From contig JANQED010000008.1 in assembly GCA_028278545.1 (NCBI GenBank), positions 1-58,755 on the forward strand: a stretch of 58,755 nt of DNA, given 5' to 3'. Made by a program: the position numbers and the translations under genes. A model generated the notes under the pieces. It searched no databases and was not told where the DNA came from. It worked only from the letters and a program-made list of their open reading frames with translations. Below are positions 33,183-41,567 of this stretch, piece by piece (position 1 is the first letter of the stretch; every line of letters begins with the position of its first letter). The DNA comes from Anaerolineales bacterium (GTDB taxonomy: Bacteria; Chloroflexota; Anaerolineae; Anaerolineales; UBA11858).

Positions 33183-34835
33183 ATGAACAACCTACTCAAC
33201 ATCAAAACCCCCGCCCAGGACCAAGCACACTCACTGAAAGCCGATTACAGCTTGAGCAACCAAGGGTTTACTAACATCCGCCTGGCATATTGGAATCTGC
33301 CCACAGAAGCTATTTACGAGGAGATAGTCTTCCGAGCCGAAGGGCGTATCTCCCACCAGGGGCCCATTGTCGTGCCCTCGGGGGCGCACACCGCCCGCGC
33401 TGCGCAGGATAAGTTCGTAGTTCGCGAGCCAACCACCGAAGACGAGATTTGGTGGGGACAATACAATCGCCCTTATGGCCGCGACAAATTCGAGGAACTC
33501 TTCACCCGCCTGCAAGGCTTTGTCCAGGGCCGCGACCTGTTCGTACAAGATTGTTACGCCGGCAATCACCCAGAGTACAAGATGCCCGTGCGCATCATCA
33601 CTGAACTGGCCTGGCACAGCCTCTTTGCTCGCAATATGTTCATCTTACCCAAGAACGCCGAAGAGTATCGCCTCCATGTACCTGAGTTCACGGTCATTTC
33701 AGTGCCCTCCTTCCAGGCTTTTCCACCCATCGACGGCACTCGCTCGGGCACTTTCATCATGCTCAACTTCGAGCAGCAGTTAGCCATTATCGGCGGCTCG
33801 GCTTACGCTGGTGAGATCAAGAAGTCGATTTTCACCGTGCTCAACTATCTGCTGCCCAAAAAAGATGTACTGGCAATGCACTGCTCGGCCAACCAGGGAG
33901 ATGACGGCGACGTGGCCTTGTTCTTTGGGCTATCTGGAACTGGCAAGACCAGCCTGTCTGCGGACCCGAAACGCGGTTTGATTGGAGATGACGAACATGG
34001 CTGGGCAGATGATGGCGTTTTCAACTTTGAGGGTGGCTGCTACGCAAAAGTGATCCAACTGTCTCCGACCGCTGAACCCCAGATTTATGATGCCTCCCAC
34101 AGGTTCGGTACCATTTTGGAGAACGTGATCTACGACCCGGTCACCCGCCTGATTGACCTCGATGATGACGAGATCACCGAGAACACGCGCTCGTCTTATC
34201 CCTTGAGCTTCATCGATAACGCCATCCTCGATGGCCGCGGCGGACATCCCAAGAACATCCTCCTGCTGACCTGCGACGCATCTGGTGTGATACCCCCGAT
34301 TGCCAAATTGACCCCCGAGCAGGCCATGTACCACTTCATCTCCGGGTATACTTCCAAAGTCGGCGGCACCGAAGTCGGCCTTGGTGATGAGCCAGAGATC
34401 ACTTTCAGCGCCTGTTTTGGCGCACCCTTCATGGTGCATCACCCGGCCAGATACGCCGAACTGCTGGCCCGCAAAATGGAGCGTTATGGGGCTAATGCCT
34501 GGCTGCTCAACACCGGCTGGGTGGGCGGCCCCTATGGTGTGGGCAAACGCATCAGCATCGCCTACACCCGTGCCATTCTCACTGCCGCGCTCAACGGCGA
34601 TCTGCTGGATGTAGAATACTACACCGAGCCGGTCTTCGGCTTCCAGGTGCCCAAGAGCTGTCCCAATGTACCAGATGAAGTCTTCGACCCGGCAGCTGCA
34701 TGGCCCACCAAGGAGGCCTATCAAGATAAATACCGCCAGTTAGCAGCGCGTTTTGTGGAGAACTTCAAAAAATTCGCTGACGATTCCCCTCCCGAAGTGC
34801 GTGCCGCTGGCCCAAACGTGGACGCCTTTCAATAA
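33183..34835 (+). CDS. pckA: Phosphoenolpyruvate carboxykinase (ATP), 550 aa
   Basis: Converts oxaloacetate and ATP to PEP, CO2 and ADP, the first step of gluconeogenesis, in the cytoplasm. Kinase-1a motif GLSGTGKTSLSADP binds ATP, and kinase-2 GDDEHGW binds metal. RGGHPKNILLLTCDASGV, the adenine-binding TRAILTAALNG region and the substrate residues before FSACFGAPF are present. The ATG at 33183 has GGAG upstream; a GTG at 33114 would add 23 residues with no ribosome site, and they look non-coding. It is probably co-transcribed with the aminotransferase, linking aspartate to PEP. A bidirectional terminator follows. Confidence 0.95.
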   Translation: MNNLLNIKTPAQDQAHSLKADYSLSNQGFTNIRLAYWNLPTEAIYEEIVFRAEGRISHQGPIVVPSGAHTARAAQDKFVVREPTTEDEIWWGQYNRPYGRDKFEELFTRLQGFVQGRDLFVQDCYAGNHPEYKMPVRIITELAWHSLFARNMFILPKNAEEYRLHVPEFTVISVPSFQAFPPIDGTRSGTFIMLNFEQQLAIIGGSAYAGEIKKSIFTVLNYLLPKKDVLAMHCSANQGDDGDVALFFGLSGTGKTSLSADPKRGLIGDDEHGWADDGVFNFEGGCYAKVIQLSPTAEPQIYDASHRFGTILENVIYDPVTRLIDLDDDEITENTRSSYPLSFIDNAILDGRGGHPKNILLLTCDASGVIPPIAKLTPEQAMYHFISGYTSKVGGTEVGLGDEPEITFSACFGAPFMVHHPARYAELLARKMERYGANAWLLNTGWVGGPYGVGKRISIAYTRAILTAALNGDLLDVEYYTEPVFGFQVPKSCPNVPDEVFDPAAAWPTKEAYQDKYRQLAARFVENFKKFADDSPPEVRAAGPNVDAFQ

Positions 34836-34865
34836 GCAACCAACGAGAGGAAACAATTAACGATA

Positions 34866-34896
34866 AAACAGGCTGCGAGCGGCGCAGCCTGTTTTT
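34866..34896. terminator. Bidirectional intrinsic terminator between pckA and hflX
   Basis: Stem AAACAGGCTGCG / CGCAGCCTGTTT with a 5-base loop. A T-run follows on the plus strand and an A-run precedes it, so it can end transcripts from both converging genes. Confidence 0.9.
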
Positions 34897-34967
34897 ACTA
34901 TTTAATCTCCTCAGGCTCGGGAGAGAGCCAGGGTCAGGGGTCGTTAATATCTCTGCGCGGTCGTCCT

Positions 34968-36299
34968 TTATGCACCACCTGCCTGTTGCTTGAGATATGC
35001 GCTGAATTCAGCCACCAACCGACCAGGGATGCGTCCCTGGATCAAAACCCCCTGGCTGCCGTGTTCGATGCGCTCCACCTCACCCTGGTTGTGGAACAGT
35101 GAAATCAGTTTGCCCTCCCGATAAGGTAACAGCACTTCCAATGAGGTATACCTATCGAATAGCTGCCGCTGAACAGCCGCCAACAGGTCGCTGATCCCTT
35201 CTCGCCTGAGTGCAGAGATGGCAACCGCATTGGGGAAATCAGTCATCGCCTGCCTGGCCGCGCCCGGTTCATGCAGCAGATCGATCTTGTTGAGCGCGGT
35301 CAGGACGGGGATGTGGTCGGCGTTGATCTCCGAGAGGGTCTGGTGGACGGCTTTTGCCTGGGCCTGCACGTTAAGATGGGTGATATCGACAACGTGCAGC
35401 AAAAGATCAGCTTCGGCGATCTCCTCCAGCGTAGCCCGAAAAGAAGCCACCAGGTGGGTAGGCAGCTTCTGGATAAAACCGACTGTGTCAGTGAAGAGCA
35501 CCGGTTTGCTATCGGGCAGTTCAACGCGTCGCGTGGTCGGGTCAAGCGTGGCGAAAAGCTGGTCAGCCACATAAACGTCCGCAGAAGCCAGGCTGTTGAG
35601 CAGCGTCGACTTGCCCGCATTGGTGTAGCCAACCAGGGCGACGATGGGGATTCGGGCGCGTTTACGCTGAGCGCGGTGCCGCTGTCGATGGGCGCGCACT
35701 TTATCAAGCTCATCTTTCAAGTGATCGATGCGCCGGCGGATATCGCGTCGGTCGACCTCCAACTGAGTCTCACCGGGGCCGCGCAGACCAACCCCACCGG
35801 CGCTGCCGGTACGCCCTCCGCCCCCGCCAGCTTGGCGGGCCAAGTGAGTCCAGGCGCGCGTCAGGCGCGGCAGACGGTATTCGTACTGGGCCAACTCCAC
35901 CTGCAGCGTGCCCTCCCGAGTGCTGGCATGTTGGGCAAAGATATCTAAAATCAGCGCAGTGCGATCTAAGACGCGCACATCATCGCCAAAAAGCTTTTCC
36001 AGTTCACGTTGATGCCGGGGAGAAAGTTCATCATCGATCAAGATGATCTGAGCATCAACTTCCCCAGCCAATAATTTAATCTCATTGGCTTTCCCTGGTC
36101 CGATGAACGTTTTCTGGTGGGGTTTGCTGCGTTTTTGCGTCTCGCTACCCACAACATCTAAACCGGCGGTGTCTGCCAACAAACTCAACTCCTCAAGGGA
36201 GTCATCGATCGTCAGCAAATTATCGTCCTGGTAAAATTCAACGCCAACCAGAAAGGCTTTTTCGCGCGGCGGCTGTGTATCAATTATCCCTTTGGCCAT
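34968..36299 (-). CDS. hflX: Ribosome-associated GTPase HflX, 443 aa
   Basis: GTPase that splits or rescues stalled ribosomes. The N-terminal HflX domain (about 1-190) contains FIGPGKANEI and the glycine-rich loop RQAGGGGGRTGSAGGVGLRGPGE-like segment. The G domain begins near 220: G1 GYTNAGKST, G3 DTVGF, G4 NKID, G5 near SALRREG. A short C-terminal domain follows (YREGKLISLFHNQGE). The length is normal. The ATG at 36297-36299 overlaps the end of the upstream histidine kinase gene by 16 bases, so the two are co-transcribed. Confidence 0.95.
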   Translation of the reverse strand: MAKGIIDTQPPREKAFLVGVEFYQDDNLLTIDDSLEELSLLADTAGLDVVGSETQKRSKPHQKTFIGPGKANEIKLLAGEVDAQIILIDDELSPRHQRELEKLFGDDVRVLDRTALILDIFAQHASTREGTLQVELAQYEYRLPRLTRAWTHLARQAGGGGGRTGSAGGVGLRGPGETQLEVDRRDIRRRIDHLKDELDKVRAHRQRHRAQRKRARIPIVALVGYTNAGKSTLLNSLASADVYVADQLFATLDPTTRRVELPDSKPVLFTDTVGFIQKLPTHLVASFRATLEEIAEADLLLHVVDITHLNVQAQAKAVHQTLSEINADHIPVLTALNKIDLLHEPGAARQAMTDFPNAVAISALRREGISDLLAAVQRQLFDRYTSLEVLLPYREGKLISLFHNQGEVERIEHGSQGVLIQGRIPGRLVAEFSAYLKQQAGGA

Positions 36300-37570
36300 G
36301 AGGTCTCTTTAGCAATTGCTTCTTTGACTTCTTCATAGGTCCTTACACCGGGAGCAGAACCACCTTTGCTCATCGGTTTGAATAACTGGTTCACCTTGTC
36401 ATCAGGTGATTCTTTTCGTATGGGCAGCAAAATGTGAAAGGTCGAACCCGGACAAGCAACTTCGTCATAACCTTCTGACTCAACCCAAATCGCGCCTCCG
36501 TGAGCTTCGATGATCCCCTTGGCAATCGGCAAACCGAGCCCAGGACCGCTACCCTTGTATTTCGTCTTCCCGCTAGAATGTAGAGATACATCACCCAGCT
36601 GACCAAATTTCTCGAAGATATTCAACTGATCTTGCGGGCTGATGCCAATGCCAGAATCCTGCACCGCCATTTCGACGAATCCTGGCAGCCGCCGCCCGCT
36701 GACCGTGATAGCCCCTCCATCTGGGGTGTATTTCACCGCGTTGCTAAGCACGTTCCAAATGGCCTGATATAAGCGTTCTGGATCACCAAAAGTCATCTCG
36801 TCATGACCAGGAAACTCTTCAATCGTCAGGTTCAAAGAACGCTCGGCGATGGTTTTGTCAATTTCCTGGCGGACGATCCCCAATAATTGATGGATCCACA
36901 CCGGCTGATAAGTCAGGTTCAACATATCATTGTCGATGAGCGAAACATCGACCATATCGTCGATGATTTCCCCCAAACGATGGATACCATTCTCGATCCC
37001 TTTGAGCATGATCTCAACCCGTTCGCGCACCTGATCTTCAGCCTGCAAGATGTCTGACAGCATGGAGGAATAACCTTCGAGCAAGGTCAACGGTGTGCGC
37101 AACTCGTGAGCCGCCACAGAAATAAAACCTGATTTGCTAGCGTCAAGTCGTTCCAGTGCAGCGCGCGCTTGTTCAAGTTCATCGGCGATATGCTGGCCGG
37201 ATATCTCCACATCTCTCTGAGACGTGTATTGCACAGCGTGAGTGTGAAGGGGCAGGATCGCACCGATCAGTTCCACAGCCTCCTCACTGCCGAGATGTTC
37301 CTTCGTTGCATCGTGCAAAGAGAGCAAGGTCTGCCCCAAAATGGGTAGCAGGCTGGCCTCACCGTGCTCGTGTCCTGCTTGCGTCTGCACAGCAGCCCAC
37401 TCATCTAAGATTTCGTTGAGCCCAATCGGATCGCCACCCGAAATGGCCTGCCTCATCAGGTCAAAATAACGATTCAACACCTCCTGAAAGCTCTCACCGC
37501 GCGCCAAGCGACGAATAACTCGCTGTGCCCACCCGTCACGAACCTGATCAAACAAATCAACTACACGCAT
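36284..37570 (-). CDS. Soluble histidine kinase with helical sensor domain, 428 aa
   Basis: Two-component sensor kinase. Residues 1-130 form an all-helical N-terminal domain resembling RsbR/RsbU-type modules, with no membrane segment, so it senses inside the cell. The HisKA motif AAHELRTPL has His155. HATPase_c shows N box NVLSNAVKYTP, G1 DSGIGIS and G2 GPGLGLPIAKG. A 50-residue tail follows. No response regulator gene is adjacent, so it is an orphan kinase or acts on a distant partner. Overlap with hflX suggests a link to stress. The start is ATG 37570; a TTG at 37606 with a weak AGG site would add 12 residues. Confidence 0.88.
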   Translation of the reverse strand: MRVVDLFDQVRDGWAQRVIRRLARGESFQEVLNRYFDLMRQAISGGDPIGLNEILDEWAAVQTQAGHEHGEASLLPILGQTLLSLHDATKEHLGSEEAVELIGAILPLHTHAVQYTSQRDVEISGQHIADELEQARAALERLDASKSGFISVAAHELRTPLTLLEGYSSMLSDILQAEDQVRERVEIMLKGIENGIHRLGEIIDDMVDVSLIDNDMLNLTYQPVWIHQLLGIVRQEIDKTIAERSLNLTIEEFPGHDEMTFGDPERLYQAIWNVLSNAVKYTPDGGAITVSGRRLPGFVEMAVQDSGIGISPQDQLNIFEKFGQLGDVSLHSSGKTKYKGSGPGLGLPIAKGIIEAHGGAIWVESEGYDEVACPGSTFHILLPIRKESPDDKVNQLFKPMSKGGSAPGVRTYEEVKEAIAKETSWPKG

Positions 37571-37624
37571 GGAAACAAGTTTAAGCCATGTTCGAACATT
37601 TGCCAAGCGAGCCTGGGAGGTCGA

Positions 37625-38569
37625 TTAACGTTTCGACTCCAGCCAGGCAAGCAACGTATCTCCGACCATCTTCAAGCTCTCAGCGGAGACTTTATCAAGT
37701 GTGTCTGCGGTGGTGTGCCAATAGGGATAGTCAAAATCGATGATATCTACCGCTGGAATCCCGGCCCGCAGGAAAGGTGTGTGGTCATCCAAGATGTGGT
37801 AGCCGGGCACAGTAATGAAGTATTCACCGTACCCCAGCGCGGAGGCCTGATCCCACAACTCCAGGGTCAGTGCCTGATCCGAGCTTTGTTCCATGAAGAT
37901 ATTTAGATCGGCATCCCCGATCATATCGACGACAATGACCGCATCCGGTTGACCCTCCAGCGTCTCAACAAAAGCGCGTGAACCCAAAATCCAATCCCAG
38001 CCTGGGATTCTACCGTTGTCTTCTGCGTCAAAGAACACCAGCCAGACCTCACCGGGATAATCCTCCGGGATAGTGCGTGCCAGTTCCAACAATACGGCCA
38101 CCCCAGAGGCGCCATCATTGGCGCCAGGCACAGGCTGCTGCCGTTTCTCTGGATCGGGATCTTCGTCAGCAAGGATACGCGTGTCGTAGTGCGCGCCGAT
38201 AATGACCCAAAAACCCTCTCCACGCTCCCCCCGCATAGCGACCACATTTTTGATGGCATGTCCCAGCATGACGCCTTCACGAACCTGGGTAGACCACCCC
38301 ATCCCTGCAAGCTCGGTTTGCAGCCATGCCACCAACCGGGCATGTCCTGGGCTGCCGGGGAGGCGCGGCCCCAAAGAAAGCTGATATTGGACGTGTCCTA
38401 AGGCTCGCGCGCCATCAAAATCGGTGCTGGGCGAAGTATGACTAAAAACCCCCTCAGAATACAGCGCAACGACCACGATCACGATTATGATGATCAAGAC
38501 GGATAGTAAGAAAGGGTAGTTTGGGTTGGTTTTTTGTGGTTTGGTTGGTTTTTGGGGTGTTTTGTTCAT
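37625..38569 (-). CDS. Membrane-anchored M28 family peptidase / glutaminyl cyclase-like, 314 aa
   Basis: Zinc enzyme anchored by one N-terminal membrane segment (residues about 18-37, very rich in Ile/Val), catalytic part outside. Metal ligands can be read in order: GAHYDTR, GANDGASG, FFDAEDNG, VVDMIGDAD and PYWHTTADT. The DMIGDADLN and WHTTADT context is close to bacterial glutaminyl-peptide cyclotransferases, so either aminopeptidase or pyroglutamate-forming activity is possible. The start is ATG 38569; a GTG at 38626 would add 19 basic residues. It precedes the histidine kinase gene on the same strand and follows trmFO. Confidence 0.85.
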   Translation of the reverse strand: MNKTPQKPTKPQKTNPNYPFLLSVLIIIIVIVVVALYSEGVFSHTSPSTDFDGARALGHVQYQLSLGPRLPGSPGHARLVAWLQTELAGMGWSTQVREGVMLGHAIKNVVAMRGERGEGFWVIIGAHYDTRILADEDPDPEKRQQPVPGANDGASGVAVLLELARTIPEDYPGEVWLVFFDAEDNGRIPGWDWILGSRAFVETLEGQPDAVIVVDMIGDADLNIFMEQSSDQALTLELWDQASALGYGEYFITVPGYHILDDHTPFLRAGIPAVDIIDFDYPYWHTTADTLDKVSAESLKMVGDTLLAWLESKR

Positions 38570-38646
38570 GGGAATGGCTATGCGCAAAGATCGAAAACAA
38601 ATTTTCGATGATCCAGAATTAGGCACCAGAGGGCTTCACCTTGGCC

Positions 38647-39990
38647 CTACACTGTATGCAAAAAGCCATCCAAAGCCCTCATCGCCCGCTCGGCATACAT
38701 CTCCATACGGCGACGTTTGTTGCGGCGGCCCTTACCCACCCCATTCAATGGAGGCAGCAGGCCGAAATTAGCCTTCATGGGCTGGAAATCCGCAGCGCTG
38801 GCATGGGTGATGTAGTGGCACAAGGCACCCAGCATGGTCTCCTTGGGAAGCTGAATAGGTTCTTGGCCCTGGAGGTGTCTGGCAGCATTCCAGCCTGCCA
38901 GCAAGCCAGTGGCAATGTTCCCGGCATATCCTTCTACACCGGTAATCTGTCCCGCAAAGAACAAGTCGGGGCGTTGGCGATATTGCAGTGTTGGCCGCAG
39001 TAAGACGGGCGCAAAGATGAAGGTGTTGCGATGCATCTGACCGTACCGGGCAAATTCAGCCTCCTCTAGCCCGGGGATCATGCGAAAAACTCGCCGCTGT
39101 TCGGGGAATTTCAGGTTGGTTTGAAAGCCCACCAGATTATATAGGGTGCCCGCCAGATCATCTTGGCGGAGTTGCACCACCGCGTGAGGCCTTTTCCCGG
39201 TCCGAGGGTCGATCAAGCCAACAGGGCGTAACGGACCAAAGGCCAGGGTATTCGGCCCACGCTGGGCGATGACCTCTACCGGCAGACATCCCTCAAAGAA
39301 GGTATGCATCCCGGCCTTGACACCGTTCTCAAGCTGCTTCTCGAAGGATTTCAATTCGATGCGCTCTGCTTCGAGCAAGGCCTCTACAAAGGCGCTATAT
39401 TCGGTCTCCGTCATTGGGCCGTTGAGATAATCTCCTCCCTCCTGTTCGCCGCGATCATAACGCGAAGCTCGATAAGCGACCTCCATGTTGATGGATTCCA
39501 GCGTGACAATCGGCGAAATTGCATCAAAGAAATACAGGTGATCCTGGCCGGTGAGATTGGCAATCGCCCTTGACAAACTCGAGGAAGTTAACGGCCCCGA
39601 GGCAATAATCGTTGGCTTTTGGGGAATAGCGGTGACTTCCTGGCGAACAATCTCGATATTTGGGTGCTCTTCAATGCGAGTGGTAACCAGCCGGGCGAAT
39701 TCGTGGCGGTCCACAGCCAGAGCGCCGCCCGCCGGGACAGCAGTCCTGGAAGCACAATCGAGTAATAACGACCCCATGCGCCGCAGCTCATTTTTGAGCA
39801 CCCCAGGGGCGCGATCCGCCAGATCGGAGCCTAATGAGTTTGAGCAAACAAGTTCAGCCAGATGGGAACCTGTATGCGCGCCGGTTTCAACCTCAGGCCT
39901 CATCTCATATAGCTTGACTTGTATGCCTCTCTGGGCAGCTTGCCAGGCCGCTTCACTGCCTGCCAGGCCGCCCCCAATGATCGTTAACAC
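38647..39990 (-). CDS. trmFO: tRNA (uracil-54-C5)-methyltransferase, folate/FAD-dependent, TrmFO, 447 aa
   Basis: Makes ribothymidine-54 of tRNA using methylenetetrahydrofolate and FADH2. The N-terminal Rossmann motif [13 protein letters not shown] binds FAD. Conserved family segments include [62 protein letters not shown] and the C-terminal [14 protein letters not shown]. The expected length is met. The start is GTG 39990 (or TTG 39993) behind GAGGTG. It is divergent from rpoN; the 150-base gap holds the rpoN promoters. Confidence 0.95.
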   Translation of the reverse strand: MLTIIGGGLAGSEAAWQAAQRGIQVKLYEMRPEVETGAHTGSHLAELVCSNSLGSDLADRAPGVLKNELRRMGSLLLDCASRTAVPAGGALAVDRHEFARLVTTRIEEHPNIEIVRQEVTAIPQKPTIIASGPLTSSSLSRAIANLTGQDHLYFFDAISPIVTLESINMEVAYRASRYDRGEQEGGDYLNGPMTETEYSAFVEALLEAERIELKSFEKQLENGVKAGMHTFFEGCLPVEVIAQRGPNTLAFGPLRPVGLIDPRTGKRPHAVVQLRQDDLAGTLYNLVGFQTNLKFPEQRRVFRMIPGLEEAEFARYGQMHRNTFIFAPVLLRPTLQYRQRPDLFFAGQITGVEGYAGNIATGLLAGWNAARHLQGQEPIQLPKETMLGALCHYITHASAADFQPMKANFGLLPPLNGVGKGRRNKRRRMEMYAERAMRALDGFLHTV

Positions 39991-40066
39991 CAAAACAACA
40001 CCTCAAACAAGTTTTCGACCATTGTACCAGGGAAAATATACCGTCAGGAAACCCCCGATTGAGTAA

Positions 40067-40083
40067 TGGCAGTTATCTTGCAA
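40067..40083 (+). promoter_or_regulatory. Sigma-54 promoter match, upstream copy
   Basis: TGGCAG, five bases, TTGCAA. The GG (40068-40069) and GC (40080-40081) are separated by exactly 10 bases, as sigma-54 holoenzyme requires. One base from the consensus TGGCAC-N5-TTGC. It is 21 bases upstream of a second, perfect match. Confidence 0.6.
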
Positions 40084-40087
40084 CTTG

Positions 40088-40104
40088 TGGCACAGATATT
40101 GCAA
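40088..40104 (+). promoter_or_regulatory. Sigma-54 promoter match, perfect, before rpoN
   Basis: TGGCAC, five bases, TTGCAA. It matches the sigma-54 consensus TGGCAC-N5-TTGCA completely, with GG and GC 10 bases apart. Transcription would start near 40114, about 30 bases before the rpoN ATG. Confidence 0.8.
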
Positions 40105-40127
40105 CTATTCCACTTTATAGATATACT
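40099..40127 (+). promoter_or_regulatory. Sigma-70-type promoter overlapping the sigma-54 site
   Basis: TTGCAA (40099-40104), a 17-base spacer and TATACT (40122-40127). The -35 hexamer is the same six bases as the -12 block of the downstream sigma-54 site, so the two holoenzymes should exclude each other. Transcription would start near 40134, close to the ATG at 40145. Confidence 0.6.
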
Positions 40128-40144
40128 ATTGGGAGAGTGCCTCG

Positions 40145-41566
40145 ATGTACCCTATCCATCTGCTTGAAACAAAGCCCCAAACTACAGCGCACTTAGCGCA
40201 AACCATGACGCTGCTTAGTATGAACTCCGCGGAACTCAGACAAAAAATTGAGTCGGAGTTAGCCAACAACCCCGCACTGGAGTTGCTAGAAGCGCGTCGC
40301 TGCCGGGCCTGTGGTCGCCTGTTGGTAGAATCAAACCCCTGCCCGATTTGCAGCCAGCCTTATAGTCCTGAGGCCTTAGAACCGATTGTTTTCACTTCGG
40401 CGCGCAACGATTTCTTTCAATCTCACAGAACGGGGTCGTCTCACAACATTTCACCTGATGATTTACCAGAAGATAACCTGGCCCCAGTCCTGGATTTGCC
40501 CACCTTTATCTTGAGGCAAATAGCACCAGAATTGGCTGAAGAAGACCGTCCGATTGCCGCCCACATTCTCACCAGCCTCGACGAAGACGGTTTGCTGCCA
40601 ACTCCCCTACTGGAGATCAGCCGCTATCATCACGTCTCTATCGAGAGGGTCACCAGGGTTATCAAACTCATCCAGCACTCAGAACCTATCGGGGCTGGCT
40701 CCTCTTCACCCCAGGAAGCCCTTTTGGTGCAGCTTGAAGTGCTGTCAAATTCGCGGCAAACGCCAGAACATATCGAAAGAGCGATCCGTGAGGGGATGGA
40801 TTTGCTCAGTCGGCACCACTACACAAAATTAGGAGTTCTTCTGGACATCACTGCTGAGGAGGCAGAAGAGATCTCCAAATTTATCAGTACCAACTTGAAT
40901 CCCTATCCCGCCCGATCCCACTGGGGCAGTATTCGTCAGGGAAGCGAACCCACCCCTCATGCTTATCATCAACCTGATATCCTGATCAGCCACCTGAACG
41001 GTCAACCAGATGGGCCACTAGTAATCGAGATCCTGTTCCCCGTTGGGGGGTCACTGCGAATAAACCCTCTATTCCGCAAGGTATTTAAAAACGCGCCTAG
41101 CGAAAAGATCGAGAAATGGCAAAAAGACTTAGAAACAGCCAATTTGCTCATCAAGTGCCTACGCCAGCGCGGCAACACCATGCGGCGACTACTCTCCATC
41201 ATTACACAACACCAAAGAGATTTCATTTTGCAAGGGGACAAACACCTCAAACCGATCACCCGAGCGAGCCTGGCGCAGACCTTGGAAGTCCATGAGTCAA
41301 CGGTATCGCGCGCTGTCTCTGGCAAAACCATTCGGCTCCCCAATGGTCGCATCATCCCTTTGAGCAAATTCTTCGACCGCAGCCTGCCCATCCGCGCGAT
41401 GATCCGTGAGATGATCGATAGCGAAAAAGAAGCGCTGACCGACTCTCAAATTGCCGGAAAACTTGGCAAAAAAGGGTATAGCATTGCACGGCGCACCGTG
41501 GCTAAATACCGCTCGATGGAAGGGATACTTTCCGCTCGAACGCGGCAAAGCATGGCCAGAACCTAA
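40145..41566 (+). CDS. rpoN: RNA polymerase sigma-54 factor with zinc-ribbon insert, 473 aa
   Basis: Directs polymerase to -24/-12 promoters that need an ATP-driven activator. Region I (residues 1-48) is the Gln/Leu-rich activator-contact segment (LAQTMTLLSMNSAELRQKI). Directly after it comes an insert with Cys53-x2-Cys56 and Cys66-x2-Cys69 (RRCRACGRLL, CPICSQ), a probable zinc ribbon not found in model RpoN proteins. The core-binding domain spans about 110-310 and the DNA-binding part ends with the RpoN box ARRTVAKYR near 453-461. First gene of a three-gene operon; the kinase gene starts two bases after its stop. Two sigma-54 promoter matches upstream imply autoregulation. Confidence 0.95.
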   Translation: MYPIHLLETKPQTTAHLAQTMTLLSMNSAELRQKIESELANNPALELLEARRCRACGRLLVESNPCPICSQPYSPEALEPIVFTSARNDFFQSHRTGSSHNISPDDLPEDNLAPVLDLPTFILRQIAPELAEEDRPIAAHILTSLDEDGLLPTPLLEISRYHHVSIERVTRVIKLIQHSEPIGAGSSSPQEALLVQLEVLSNSRQTPEHIERAIREGMDLLSRHHYTKLGVLLDITAEEAEEISKFISTNLNPYPARSHWGSIRQGSEPTPHAYHQPDILISHLNGQPDGPLVIEILFPVGGSLRINPLFRKVFKNAPSEKIEKWQKDLETANLLIKCLRQRGNTMRRLLSIITQHQRDFILQGDKHLKPITRASLAQTLEVHESTVSRAVSGKTIRLPNGRIIPLSKFFDRSLPIRAMIREMIDSEKEALTDSQIAGKLGKKGYSIARRTVAKYRSMEGILSARTRQSMART

Positions 41567-41567
41567 A

